Shown: piece by piece, positions 25,491-33,923 of the stretch
Layout of the letters: each line of letters starts with the position of its first letter
How positions within the stretch are numbered: position 1 is the stretch's first letter
Source: Bacillus sp. EB106-08-02-XG196
Lineage (GTDB): Bacteria > Bacillota > Bacilli > Bacillales > Cytobacillaceae
Length of the DNA: 64,000 bases
Direction of reading: 5' to 3'
Assembly: GCF_013396335.1 (NCBI RefSeq)
Contig: NZ_JABWSY010000011.1
Span: 158,930 to 222,929 of the forward strand
The notes under the pieces: model-generated
What the model was told of the DNA's origin: nothing
Seen by the model: only the letters and a program-made list of their open reading frames with translations
Database searches by the model: none
Made by a program: the position numbers and the translations under genes

Positions 25491-26462
25491 TTATTTGGTT
25501 GAATCCTTAATCAATTCCAACATTTTTTCTAGCCTCTGCTCAAAAGTATGGTCCTTCAATACACGATTTCTTGCTTTTTCCGCAATCCATTGTCGGTCTT
25601 CTTCAGATTTCAAATAATAATCAATCTTTTGGCGTAGTTCCAGGTTATTTTTGAATGACACGATTTCCTCATCTTCTATAAAATGGTTTGGTAAATCCTC
25701 TTTGAATTGAATCAGTTGAAATGAGCCGCACGCCGCAACATCGAAGGTTCTATTGTTTATACTTTTGCCGATAATACCCAGCTTATTTTGGTTCTGCTTC
25801 AGATTAAATGGCCGATGAGTATTTAACACGACCTTTGCACCGTTATAAAGATCAGCTACCACTGAAGGATTTACCCATCCTTCATGTATCATTAATTTGG
25901 GGTTGCTTCGGAAGCGAAATAAAGAATTGGACCATTTACCTACGACTTTAATTTTGTAGACTGTATTCTGTAAAAGAAACTGAATAGTTTGTATTCGATC
26001 CGGATAGGGAAACCCGACCAGGCAAATATCGCTTCTGTATTTTGCTTCCACAGGCTTAGGTTTAAAGACTTGAGGTTCTGTAGCAAGCGGTAGTTGGTAA
26101 GCATGCAAATGCCCGTTGTTTTTATAATATTCAAGTGCTGCGGAATCAATGGTGAAAACAAAATCAAAATATTGAGAAAGTACTTTTGTCCGATCCATAA
26201 AATAGGGATCTTCTGTGAACCACACCGCTGTCTTAACTTGCTGTTTCTTTAACCAGTGAACCATTTGAATGGGTATCTTAAAACCAACTAACGTAAGGGC
26301 CACTTCCGGATTAAATTCTCTTGTAAGCGACTGTAAAGTAGAAAGCCCATCTTTAAAATGGAAAAATTTTACCTCATGATTTTTTTTTAGCGCTCTAATG
26401 ATCCACGCTTCAAAATGATCATAAATGCCTTTATAACTGGAAGTTATAAATAATATTTTCAA
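25491..26462 (-). CDS. CgeB-family glycosyltransferase
   Basis: A 323-residue protein of the CgeB/DUF3880 plus Glyco_trans_1_2 type: MKILFITSSYKGIYDHFEAW, VALTLVGFKIPIQMV, WFTEDPYFMDRTKVL, ICLVGFPYPDR, VVLNTHRPFNLKQNQN and RTFDVAACGSFQLIQF. B. subtilis CgeB is made late under sigma-K and GerE and affects the spore's outermost glycan layer, so a similar role fits. The TTG start follows AGGGGATGG and lies 11 nt after the 26474 gene, so the two are co-transcribed. Confidence 0.82.
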   Translation of the reverse strand: MKILFITSSYKGIYDHFEAWIIRALKKNHEVKFFHFKDGLSTLQSLTREFNPEVALTLVGFKIPIQMVHWLKKQQVKTAVWFTEDPYFMDRTKVLSQYFDFVFTIDSAALEYYKNNGHLHAYQLPLATEPQVFKPKPVEAKYRSDICLVGFPYPDRIQTIQFLLQNTVYKIKVVGKWSNSLFRFRSNPKLMIHEGWVNPSVVADLYNGAKVVLNTHRPFNLKQNQNKLGIIGKSINNRTFDVAACGSFQLIQFKEDLPNHFIEDEEIVSFKNNLELRQKIDYYLKSEEDRQWIAEKARNRVLKDHTFEQRLEKMLELIKDSTK

Positions 26463-26473
26463 TATTCCATCCC

Positions 26474-26965
26474 CTAATAGTTTACTGTAATAGTGTTTAA
26501 TGCCGGAATTCCGTTTTTTATTTCATCACAATAAAAAAAACCTTCAACTACCACGAACTTATGGTCACTTGTGGTTGAAATACGTACCTCGTTTGCAAAT
26601 GTTAGATTTTCACCAGGTTCTATATGCTTGCAATGGTTGGGTTTTAGTATGTGTTCTCCCGTTTCCAAGGTTTTTTCTTTCCAATTATCATAAATATAAT
26701 GCCATGCTTCAGTATTAGCCCCATCAATCATTAGGGCAGTATGGGATAATGAACCGATTTTTCCGCCGAGACGAACATTTTGTGGTGGTTTGGTTCGTAT
26801 ACAGATGATCGGGTTATTCAGTGTTTTTCCTCCGTTATTTTTAATGATGAAGTTTCCAATGACGGTCATTTCCTTCTCTTGTTCCTCCGTATCCGGAAGC
26901 ATTACAGTATAGCTGAACCATGCTAGTGCCTCTGCAATTACCTGTTCTCTTTTTTTCCAGAACAA
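26474..26965 (-). CDS. Hypothetical beta-rich protein
   Basis: A 163-residue protein without signal peptide. After a basic N-terminus (FWKKREQVIAEALAWFSYTVMLPDTEEQEKEM broken into helix and strand) it is mostly strands: VIGNFIIKNNGGKTLNNPIICIRT, LSHTALMIDG, NLTFANEVRISTTSDHKFVVVEGFFYC. The texture suggests an immunoglobulin- or CARDB-like sandwich. TTG start with AGAGGAGGAG upstream. A CATAGAATA sigma-K-type -10 lies on the minus strand at 27011-27003. It heads a unit with the CgeB-like gene. Function unknown. Confidence 0.6.
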   Translation of the reverse strand: MFWKKREQVIAEALAWFSYTVMLPDTEEQEKEMTVIGNFIIKNNGGKTLNNPIICIRTKPPQNVRLGGKIGSLSHTALMIDGANTEAWHYIYDNWKEKTLETGEHILKPNHCKHIEPGENLTFANEVRISTTSDHKFVVVEGFFYCDEIKNGIPALNTITVNY

Positions 26966-27095
26966 GCGAATCTCCTCCTCTGGTTAGTCCGAATATTCCT
27001 AATATTCTATGCCTACAATTCTTTTTCCATGTTAGTAAAGCCTTTTCAAAAATAATAAATTGAATCGTCACTGTTTTGTTTTTCTGCTTACAGAA

Positions 27096-27122
27096 CAAAA
27101 AAAAGAGGAGGTGAACTCCTCT
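27096..27122 (-). terminator. Terminator
   Basis: AGAGGAG and CTCCTCT (27104-27122) with a T-run on the minus side, 26 nt past the stop at 27149. Confidence 0.78.
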
Positions 27123-27148
27123 GTAGAACTTAGTCATATTCCCTATTT

Positions 27149-27901
27149 CTATAGAGGAGTGGGAGTTGGTCCTACTCCTGGGAAAATTGTTGGACATTGT
27201 GGCGGGAATGCAAGTGGCGGACAAACAAACGGCATATCCGTCCGCGGCTGACAGAAGTCAGCTGTAATTTCAAGCTTTACCAGTGCCTCCATTTGAACAT
27301 TTTGGCAAAGATTGATAGAGATATCGAGTTGTTGGAATTCGAAAGTTCCAGGTGTAGCTAATGGTCGACAGATTAAGTTAGCATCACATTCAAAATCAGT
27401 TATTTCGCATTGAAGGAACGTGCCAGGAGGTGCACAAAGGAAAAACTTCTCGGATACAGCCCAAGGAATTGGTAAGGATGTACAAACCTCACCTGCTGCA
27501 TTTGTCACACGAACAACAATAAATCCCTTTTTTAATACCTTTACCTTTTGAAGAGTAACTGTAGATCCATCAGGCAATTGAAACTGCCCGCTTGCACGAC
27601 CTTCTGGCTGCGGGATTTCTGTACAAAGAATAGCACCAGGTGCTAAAGGATCAATAGGGGTTCCGTCCTCATCTGAAGGGAAACATTCTACCGTATAGTT
27701 TCCACCGAGAATAGCACAAGGGTCATCAGAACCTGGTGTTGGTGTAATACCCCCGGGGCAATCAAAGAACAATGTGGTTCCAAGGTCACCTCTATCAAAG
27801 GCCAATAGAGGAACATCTACTTGGCGAGTTACCCAGTCGTAGACTTTGTTCACTTTGATACAAAGAGTCTCCTGACCACCGCTTATCGCTTTAAAATCCA
27901 T
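27149..27901 (-). CDS. Cys-containing spore-surface-like protein
   Basis: A 250-residue protein with 14 Cys, no signal peptide. It opens with LCIKVNKVYDWVTRQVDVPL, a segment seen in Bacillus coat-type proteins, then alternating strands with spaced Cys (FFDCPGG, VECFPSD, LCTEIPQ, FLCAPPG, LICRPLA) and a Pro-rich tail (FVCPPLAFPPQCPTIFPGVG). Disulfide cross-linking in the coat is plausible. A CATAGTATA sigma-K -10 lies about 56 nt upstream. I cannot name the family with certainty. Confidence 0.6.
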   Translation of the reverse strand: MDFKAISGGQETLCIKVNKVYDWVTRQVDVPLLAFDRGDLGTTLFFDCPGGITPTPGSDDPCAILGGNYTVECFPSDEDGTPIDPLAPGAILCTEIPQPEGRASGQFQLPDGSTVTLQKVKVLKKGFIVVRVTNAAGEVCTSLPIPWAVSEKFFLCAPPGTFLQCEITDFECDANLICRPLATPGTFEFQQLDISINLCQNVQMEALVKLEITADFCQPRTDMPFVCPPLAFPPQCPTIFPGVGPTPTPL

Positions 27902-27956
27902 GAAAAAATCATCCTCTCTCTTATATTTCTTTTCTTTTTTGGGTTGAGCCTATTGT

Positions 27957-27984
27957 ATACTATGCTGCTTTCCTGAAAAGTGTT
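27957..27984 (-). promoter_or_regulatory. Sigma-K-type promoter
   Basis: CATAGTATA on the minus strand (27965-27957) with an AC 17 nt upstream. It fits expression of the gene starting at 27901. The rest of the 27902-28299 gap shows no gene. Confidence 0.5.
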
Positions 27985-28299
27985 TGAATTTTGTTATACT
28001 TTTTCTAAAAAATCAGGAAAGAACAAAATAAATTCAATAGTTCACCCATTACAATATATTCCTGAAGTGTGTGAATGTTCTCCAAAATTCCGATAACCAA
28101 GCCTGAATATTTTTTCTCTTATGTATGATTGGCTGTCTTTACAAATTAAGGTTGCTAGTCCGCTTATATTTAGCACTAATATTATTGACGAGGAATCCTT
28201 TAAAAGATAATTTTATTCATCGGTTGGTAAACGTTAGTCTTAAACTTGCATAAACATGTTAAGAGCAGAAATGGGCTTTTGCCTAGGGGAGGGAAACGA

Positions 28300-30621
28300 A
28301 TGTCAAAAAGGCAGCGCTTTGAAAAACTAACCCACTTGCAGCTGCAGCAGAAAGTGATTCATCTGGAGTCAGAACTCGTACAATGCCACTCCAATAGTCA
28401 AACAAATGATCGAGGTTACCGTGAGCAAATGGTTAGGCTGCAACAAGAAAATGTTAATTTGAGAAGAGAAATGCAAGAGATCTTCAATGAGCATAAGACG
28501 TATTATCAGGATAGAAATAAACTCATTCATGAATACAATAAGGTACTCCAAAAAAATATGGCCTATAAAACCAAATTAGCCCAACTAAAAGAGAGCAATG
28601 AAGCAGCGGAATCGCTTAAAAAAACTGATCGGTTTGCGGCTGAAAATACCAATCTTGTCAAATTGGCAGAAAACTTAAGAAAAGAAGCCCAAATGCATGA
28701 GGAAAACTCAGAAAAACATTTTAAAGAAAAACAAATTATGGAAGTCCAATTGGAGGATTTAAAAAAAGAAATATCTCTCATGAGGAAAGAATATAAAGAA
28801 TCTCACCAGAAATCCTCAAAAGAAAATGAATGGGAGGCTAAATTCCAAAAACTTGAACCTTTATTGAAAAAAGCAATTAAAGAGAGGGAAGAAATCTTTA
28901 AAGATAACCAAGCATTACAAGCTAGGCTTAATGAATTGAGTCAAAAAATAACTGAAAAAGATGAAAACATTGGGAGTTTACAACAGGGGATTGCACTGCT
29001 CCAAAAGGAGACTGAGGAATATAAAAAAAATGTTGAGTTGTTGAAGAAAGGAGAAGAAACTTTAATTCAAGAAAATAAAGAAATGAGTGTTGAATTATCT
29101 GAGGTGCAAAAAGTATTAAACCAGTTGAAAAAGGATAAAAGTAAATTTCAAAATGAGCTGAATTTGAAACAAAGGGTTTTAGACGATGTAACTGCACAGA
29201 ATAAAGGTTTTGTTCAGCAATTGGAAGTTTTTAAAGAAAATATGGAACAAATAACTCAGAAAAACGTAATCTATCTACAGAAGATTACCCAATTGGACTC
29301 AGAGAAGCATTCCGATCTTAAAGTGTTTGGTAAACATGAAGCAGAATTGTCGAATGCAAAAACGCAAATAATGGAATTAAAAACATTAAAAAGCAAATTA
29401 TTTGCTCGTCTAAAATATAGGCTGAAAGAGGTCAGAAGACTAGAGAAAGAAAATCATCAATTTATGGAAGAAAGAGCAGGCCTTCTTAAAAGGATTGCCA
29501 TTCTCGATGAGGAAAACACTTCAATTCGAGACAGTGTTTTACAATTCTCAATACAAAGGGAGTTGGACGAAAAAAGGCTTGATAATATAACGTCCGAACT
29601 AAATGAAGTTTTTACTCAAACAAAGACAATCATTAGGACGGCATCTTCACTGCAAGACCAATTGGAGGCAAAAAATAGGAAGATTAATCAAATGAAAAAG
29701 GAGAATGAGAAACTTATGCAAGAGTTAATTCAGCTTAATGATGACTTTGAAAAGTCGGAGGCTCGAAAAAGTGAGCTTGAAAATCAGATTGAAGTGATGA
29801 AAACTGAGTTACTGAAAGCTCAGGATTCCTTGATTCGCCTCGAACTTTTTGAAACGGAAAAACTCAAGTTGAAAGATGAATTGGAAACAAAAATTGAAGA
29901 ATTTAATAATCTAACCCATAACTATCAGCGTGAAAAAGACTCCTACCTGCATGTACTAGAACACGTCCAGGATCAAGTGAACGTGTATAAAGAAAAATCA
30001 GAGTTTTTTGATTCAGAAAAAGGATCATGGTCCAAACAAATTGATGAATTAAAATCTGAATTAGCTGAAACAAAGGCTACCCTCGTGAAAATGGAGGAGC
30101 TTGAGAAGAAAAATGAAAGAATAACGGCAGAACTAGAGGACAAAAAAGTAGAAATTTATAAAATCCAAAAGGAAAGTGAACTGGCCCTCCAAAATCAGAT
30201 GATACAATTTAATTCAAAGCTGAAATTGCATCAAGAAAAAATTGATCAATACGAAAAGGACAGAGTGTATGCAGAGAACCAAATGAAAGAAATGAAAGCT
30301 AAGTTTGCCGTAATAGAATCAAACTTGAAAGAAAAGGAAAATTTTATTAGACAGTTTATCACTCAACCGCCTATGACATCCGGAATCCAAAAGGCAGTAC
30401 AGCCAGCTGTGGAAGAAACCATAAAGAATTTGGAGCAGCCAATACCCGTAGAAAACAATCCATCCTTACCTCAGGGCCAACAATCAGGAGATTGGTTTCA
30501 ACGAAATATATCTCAACAGCAAGTACAATATCAGAATGTACAAAAAAGTACAAACTCAAGTCCCGCGCCGATGGATTTTTTCACATTACGAAGTAAAACA
30601 ACCCAGCCCTCGTCTCCCTGA
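28300..30621 (+). CDS. Long coiled-coil protein
   Basis: A 773-residue protein. Residues ~10-690 are almost unbroken heptad-type coiled coil rich in Glu, Lys, Gln and Leu (for example ELKTLKSKLFARLKYRLKE and LEKKNERITAELEDK). The last ~80 residues are Pro/Gln/Ser-rich and disordered. ATG 28300 has AGGGGAGGG 6 nt upstream; a TTG extension to 28246 lacks a site. Comparable rod proteins act as scaffolds in spore coats. Its 3' end overlaps the JAMM gene by 86 nt in another frame, so the two products are probably linked functionally. Confidence 0.78.
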   Translation: MSKRQRFEKLTHLQLQQKVIHLESELVQCHSNSQTNDRGYREQMVRLQQENVNLRREMQEIFNEHKTYYQDRNKLIHEYNKVLQKNMAYKTKLAQLKESNEAAESLKKTDRFAAENTNLVKLAENLRKEAQMHEENSEKHFKEKQIMEVQLEDLKKEISLMRKEYKESHQKSSKENEWEAKFQKLEPLLKKAIKEREEIFKDNQALQARLNELSQKITEKDENIGSLQQGIALLQKETEEYKKNVELLKKGEETLIQENKEMSVELSEVQKVLNQLKKDKSKFQNELNLKQRVLDDVTAQNKGFVQQLEVFKENMEQITQKNVIYLQKITQLDSEKHSDLKVFGKHEAELSNAKTQIMELKTLKSKLFARLKYRLKEVRRLEKENHQFMEERAGLLKRIAILDEENTSIRDSVLQFSIQRELDEKRLDNITSELNEVFTQTKTIIRTASSLQDQLEAKNRKINQMKKENEKLMQELIQLNDDFEKSEARKSELENQIEVMKTELLKAQDSLIRLELFETEKLKLKDELETKIEEFNNLTHNYQREKDSYLHVLEHVQDQVNVYKEKSEFFDSEKGSWSKQIDELKSELAETKATLVKMEELEKKNERITAELEDKKVEIYKIQKESELALQNQMIQFNSKLKLHQEKIDQYEKDRVYAENQMKEMKAKFAVIESNLKEKENFIRQFITQPPMTSGIQKAVQPAVEETIKNLEQPIPVENNPSLPQGQQSGDWFQRNISQQQVQYQNVQKSTNSSPAPMDFFTLRSKTTQPSSP

Positions 30622-31072
30622 TCGAAGTGTTGAAACTAAAGGGATTAAGAACAAAAAAGAGAATTATCAAGCTTTTTATATAAAGAAGTCTGTATATGAG
30701 GAAATAATTGCTTATTGCAAACAGGCATTACCGTATGAAGCATGTGGATTACTTTCGGGTATTAATGAAACAGGCAACACTTTATGGAAAATAAAAAATG
30801 AATCAGTTCGTCTAAATCGGTTTTATATGTCCCAAGAGGCTATTAAAAGTGCAGTTATGGAAATGAATGAGAAGGATGAAAATCTTACAGGCATTTTCCA
30901 TTCGCATCCCACATCACCTGCCTTTCCTTCATCACAAGATATTGAAAATAATCCTTACGACCAGATTGCTTACTTTATTGTTTCGTTTTATAAAGGAAAA
31001 GTAGACGTGGGTTGTTTTAAACTAAATAACAAAAAAGTCATCCCAGTGAAATTAAATATAATTGATGAGTGA
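30536..31072 (+). CDS. JAMM/MPN-domain metalloprotease-like protein
   Basis: Up to 178 residues. KKSVYEEIIAYCKQALPYEACGLLSG opens the MPN domain and GIFHSHPTSPAFPSSQD is the complete JAMM zinc motif (HxH, then Ser and Asp); the catalytic Glu lies upstream in PYEACG. Such enzymes remove ubiquitin-like tails or cleave amide bonds. The only standard start, ATG 30536, has no ribosome site and sits inside the coiled-coil gene; homologues usually begin near residue 45. Translation may depend on coupling or a frame change from the upstream gene. Confidence 0.75.
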   Translation: MYKKVQTQVPRRWIFSHYEVKQPSPRLPDRSVETKGIKNKKENYQAFYIKKSVYEEIIAYCKQALPYEACGLLSGINETGNTLWKIKNESVRLNRFYMSQEAIKSAVMEMNEKDENLTGIFHSHPTSPAFPSSQDIENNPYDQIAYFIVSFYKGKVDVGCFKLNNKKVIPVKLNIIDE

Positions 31073-31076
31073 ACTT

Positions 31077-31106
31077 AAACGGCGTCCCAAGAGAACGCCG
31101 TTTTTT
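31077..31106 (+). terminator. Terminator
   Basis: AACGGCGT and ACGCCGTT stem (31078-31102) followed by TTTTTTG, directly after the JAMM gene. Confidence 0.85.
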
Positions 31107-31220
31107 GTTGTTCTATTAAACTTATTTTTTAAACCATCCTCTCCCCTTTAAATGGGAACACATCGTAATTCATAGATACATATAATTTATGGAACCCTAC
31201 TTAGCAAGGAGGTAGTTAAT

Positions 31221-31424
31221 TTGAAAACCAGACGGGGTGGGCAAAACGTAAGTCGATCTCTTACTCCAAAATTTTCACCGCAATCAAAAGTGTATATGGG
31301 ACGTAAAATAGCTGACAATAATTTATCACAGGGAGTTGTCTCCAATAAAAGGGTGAAATCTGATTCTGGGGGATGCGGGTGCGGAAAACCCAAACAGGTG
31401 GGAGTAAAAAATAAATTAAAATAA
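31221..31424 (+). CDS. Small basic protein with Cys-Gly-Cys-Gly tail
   Basis: A 67-residue protein: KTRRGGQNVSRSLTPKF start, basic body, and SGGCGCGKPKQ near the end. TTG start with AAGGAGGT 7 nt upstream. It has its own terminator, and a CATATAATT near 31170 resembles a sigma-K -10. The basic, Cys-tailed design suggests a small coat cross-linking protein; this is inference. No homologue is recognised. Confidence 0.65.
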   Translation: MKTRRGGQNVSRSLTPKFSPQSKVYMGRKIADNNLSQGVVSNKRVKSDSGGCGCGKPKQVGVKNKLK

Positions 31425-31453
31425 ATAAAAATCCGTCAAATTTTTACTTTATA

Positions 31454-31482
31454 AGACCGCTTCTTGCGGTCTGAATTATTTT
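31454..31482 (+). terminator. Terminator
   Basis: AGACCGC and GCGGTCT (31454-31472) around TTCTT, followed by a T-rich tract. Confidence 0.75.
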
Positions 31483-31626
31483 TCCTCTCTTGATAACCCT
31501 AAATTTATAAGTAGTTACAAAATATGTACTCCTAGTCCACTCCCTTAAGGATAAGTATTGTTTAAGTCTGGGAAATACGGTTGTCCTCTCACAAAAAAAG
31601 GCCCTCCAAAAGGAAGACTGTTTCTT

Positions 31627-31887
31627 CTATAGCTTTATATCAACTTCTGTTTGGTAACAGCAAAACTTAAACTTCTTTCCTTTACCGCACGGACATGGTT
31701 CGTATAATTTTTCTTTCATCTTAGCCTTTACAGTTTTTTTTAGGTGAGAAATATCAACAAAAGGCTTCATTCGGATTATTGCTTGAATGTCATAGCTCTC
31801 GCATAATTTAGCAACTTGTGCTGCTTGTAATTCTGTTACAACCGAACAAACTATCGGCTTTTCTTTTGGCATTTTATCGTTCTCCAT
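31627..31887 (-). CDS. SEC-C motif protein
   Basis: An 86-residue protein ending in EPCPCGKGKKFKFCC, the zinc-binding SEC-C motif found at the end of SecA and in many small proteins. The N-terminal part (IVCSVVTELQAAQVAKLCESYDIQAIIRM) looks like one alpha/beta unit. ATG 31887 is chosen because GGAGGGGA lies 6-7 nt upstream. It probably binds nucleic acid or protein through the zinc site. Confidence 0.8.
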   Translation of the reverse strand: MENDKMPKEKPIVCSVVTELQAAQVAKLCESYDIQAIIRMKPFVDISHLKKTVKAKMKEKLYEPCPCGKGKKFKFCCYQTEVDIKL

Positions 31888-31982
31888 AAAAAATCCCCTC
31901 CAGTTGTAGTACATATTATGTCATTTCACTATATTCGTTACCTGTTGCATTCATTCAATAAATTGATAAGGGTATCTAAGGA

Positions 31983-32009
31983 ACGTTTGAAGGGTCTAAA
32001 CATACAATG
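31983..32009 (+). promoter_or_regulatory. Sigma-K/E-type promoter
   Basis: AC (31983-31984), 16 nt, CATACAATG (32001-32009), 33 nt before the DUF1360 start at 32042. Confidence 0.45.
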
Positions 32010-32041
32010 AATCAAATTTATGTGAGAAATGAGGTGATTGT

Positions 32042-32380
32042 ATGTACAGTTTGGATTGGATGGATTTATTTATTATCATTTTTGCTTCCTTTCGTTTAAC
32101 CCATTTAATTGTCTTTGATAAAATTACTTCTTTTATTAGACGCCCATTCTTTTCTGTGAATATAGTAGAAAATAATTTCGGTCAACTAGAAGAGACGATT
32201 GACATAAAGGGTACGGGGATAAGGCATTTTATCGGTTCTCTTCTAAGCTGTTTTTGGTGTGTAGGATTTTGGTCCTCCATAACTGTAGTGTTTATCTATC
32301 TCTATTTTCCTATTACTTATCCATTTTTTCTTGTTCTAGCCGTAGCAGGAGCTGCTGCCGTTATAGAATCGAAAATTTAA
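32042..32380 (+). CDS. DUF1360 membrane protein (YjcA-like, sporulation)
   Basis: A 112-residue protein with hydrophobic segments at about residues 7-25, 66-84 and 88-108, FRLTHLIVFDKIT early, and LLSCFWCVGFWSS, the Cys-Trp-Cys core of DUF1360. B. subtilis YjcA, a sporulation-expressed protein, is in this family. The start has GAGGTGATTGT upstream and a mother-cell-type promoter before it. The molecular role is not known. Confidence 0.8.
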   Translation: MYSLDWMDLFIIIFASFRLTHLIVFDKITSFIRRPFFSVNIVENNFGQLEETIDIKGTGIRHFIGSLLSCFWCVGFWSSITVVFIYLYFPITYPFFLVLAVAGAAAVIESKI

Positions 32381-32435
32381 CTTGTGTGTTTTTCCTTTTC
32401 CATCTTTATTTTAAAAAAAGGGGTATCCAAAAAAA

Positions 32436-32458
32436 GAAAGTGGGAGAAAACCACTTTC
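32436..32458 (+). terminator. Terminator-like hairpin
   Basis: GAAAGTGG pairs with CCACTTTC around a 7-nt loop; A-runs precede it and only a weak T-rich stretch follows. Confidence 0.5.
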
Positions 32459-32658
32459 GTTAAAATGAATTTTTCATGGATTATTAAAGGGTATTCAAAT
32501 TCTAGATATTGAATGTAGTGAACCTGTCCTAAGGTAAATAAAAAAATTTTCAGAAAATGTTGAAAGTAGACTCCTAAACAAAAAAAGGGGTACATGTCTT
32601 ATACCTTTTCTAATTTTCGAGAATAAGATGGTTAGAAAAAAGAGGTGACTTATATATT

Positions 32659-33582
32659 ATGAAGGCGATCGTTACTGGAGGCGCTGGTTTCATTGGTTCC
32701 CATTTAGTGGAAGAGCTTGTTAAACGAGGATTTGAAGTTCATGTACTCGATAACCTTATAGCGGGACGATTGGAAAATGTTCATCCTTCTGCCATTATTC
32801 ATGTAGAGGATATTCGGGGTACAAAGGCTAAACAAATTATTAACCAGGAAAAGCCGGATATAGTATTCCATTTAGCTGCCCAGGCTGATGTTGGAAAATC
32901 TATCAGCGAACCAAATTATGATGCAAGTGTCAATATTAATGGAACAATTAATATTTTGGAAGCATGTCATGAAGCGCGGGTAAAGAGAATCATCTTTGCT
33001 TCGACATCAGCAGTTTATGGAGATTTGGAGACCGATTTATTATCGGAAACCGATTTGACTGTACCAATTTCGTATTACGGATTATCAAAATTAACTGCCG
33101 AATCCTATATCCGTTTATTTTCTCATCTTTATAAGCTTCCATTCACCATTCTTCGATACGGAAACGTATATGGTCCAAGGCAATTACCAAAGGGAGAAGG
33201 AGGGGTTATAGCAGTATTTCTTAATCGCATAAAGAGGAATGAGATGTTGTTAATACATGGGGATGGCGAACAAACTAGGGACTTTATTTATGTAAAGGAT
33301 ATTGTTTTAGCCAATATCGCTGCAATTAAAAGTGGTGACCGCCAAACTTTCAATATCAGCACCTCAAGGACAACCTCCATTAACCAATTGATTGGCTTTT
33401 TAAATAAAATACACGGTTCCCCTATTGGATATGTTTTTGTCGATGGTAAAAAGGGTGATATTAAACATAGTTGTCTTAATAATCAAAGTGCTCTTCAGTC
33501 ACTTGAATGGCATCCTACTTTTGATATTCTACAAGGTTTAGAGGAAACATATGCTTATGTATGGCAGAGGGATAAATCTTAA
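32659..33582 (+). CDS. NAD-dependent epimerase (UDP-glucose 4-epimerase-like)
   Basis: A 307-residue extended SDR: AIVTGGAGFIGSHLVEEL cofactor loop, VFHLAAQADV, FASTSAVYG and YYGLSKLTAE with the Ser, Tyr and Lys of the catalytic triad, then RYGNVYGPRQ and RDFIYVKDI. It probably interconverts Glc/Gal-type nucleotide sugars at C4 for the surface glycan. The start follows GAGGTGA. It stands alone upstream of the PAPS synthase, in the same direction. Confidence 0.87.
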   Translation: MKAIVTGGAGFIGSHLVEELVKRGFEVHVLDNLIAGRLENVHPSAIIHVEDIRGTKAKQIINQEKPDIVFHLAAQADVGKSISEPNYDASVNINGTINILEACHEARVKRIIFASTSAVYGDLETDLLSETDLTVPISYYGLSKLTAESYIRLFSHLYKLPFTILRYGNVYGPRQLPKGEGGVIAVFLNRIKRNEMLLIHGDGEQTRDFIYVKDIVLANIAAIKSGDRQTFNISTSRTTSINQLIGFLNKIHGSPIGYVFVDGKKGDIKHSCLNNQSALQSLEWHPTFDILQGLEETYAYVWQRDKS

Positions 33583-33848
33583 ATAAAAATTCCACTAAAT
33601 GCTTTTTATTAAAAGCAAAAGGGATAGGAAGTGTAGTGATTGCCCGAACTTAATGATAATAACCATCCATTATTGACATATTTCTTTATTTGCTATTATC
33701 TTGGTGACAATTTGAATCTATTTATAAAAGAATATATCTATATTTTAATCATTATTTTGCATATCTATCTTAGGTAAAAATTGAAATTCCACTATATAAA
33801 ATTCCTCAAAAAATTATTAACATTTAAAATGTACAAGCTGGTATTCTC

Positions 33849-33899
33849 TACCAAAAATTAACAACATTCCTGACCAAATGAGGTAACCTCTACCAATTA
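33849..33899 (+). promoter_or_regulatory. Three ACCAA elements upstream of the PAPS synthase gene
   Basis: ACCAA at 33850, 33873 and 33892, spaced 23 and 19 nt, close to the spacing before the XRE gene. They lie just upstream of the ribosome site. The rest of the 33583-33923 gap is AT-rich with no gene. Confidence 0.35.
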
Positions 33900-33923
33900 T
33901 ATAAGTAAAGGAAGGTGTTCGTG

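Noticed and set aside
30560..30600. Minus-one programmed frameshift from the coiled coil into the JAMM gene
   Set aside because: The T-run heptamer would shift into the frame that is not the JAMM frame; only a +1 change would work, so a classic -1 signal is ruled out.
33583..33923. S-box or T-box leader before the PAPS synthase
   Set aside because: I looked for a sulfur-metabolism riboswitch but saw no conserved stems or terminator in this AT-rich gap.
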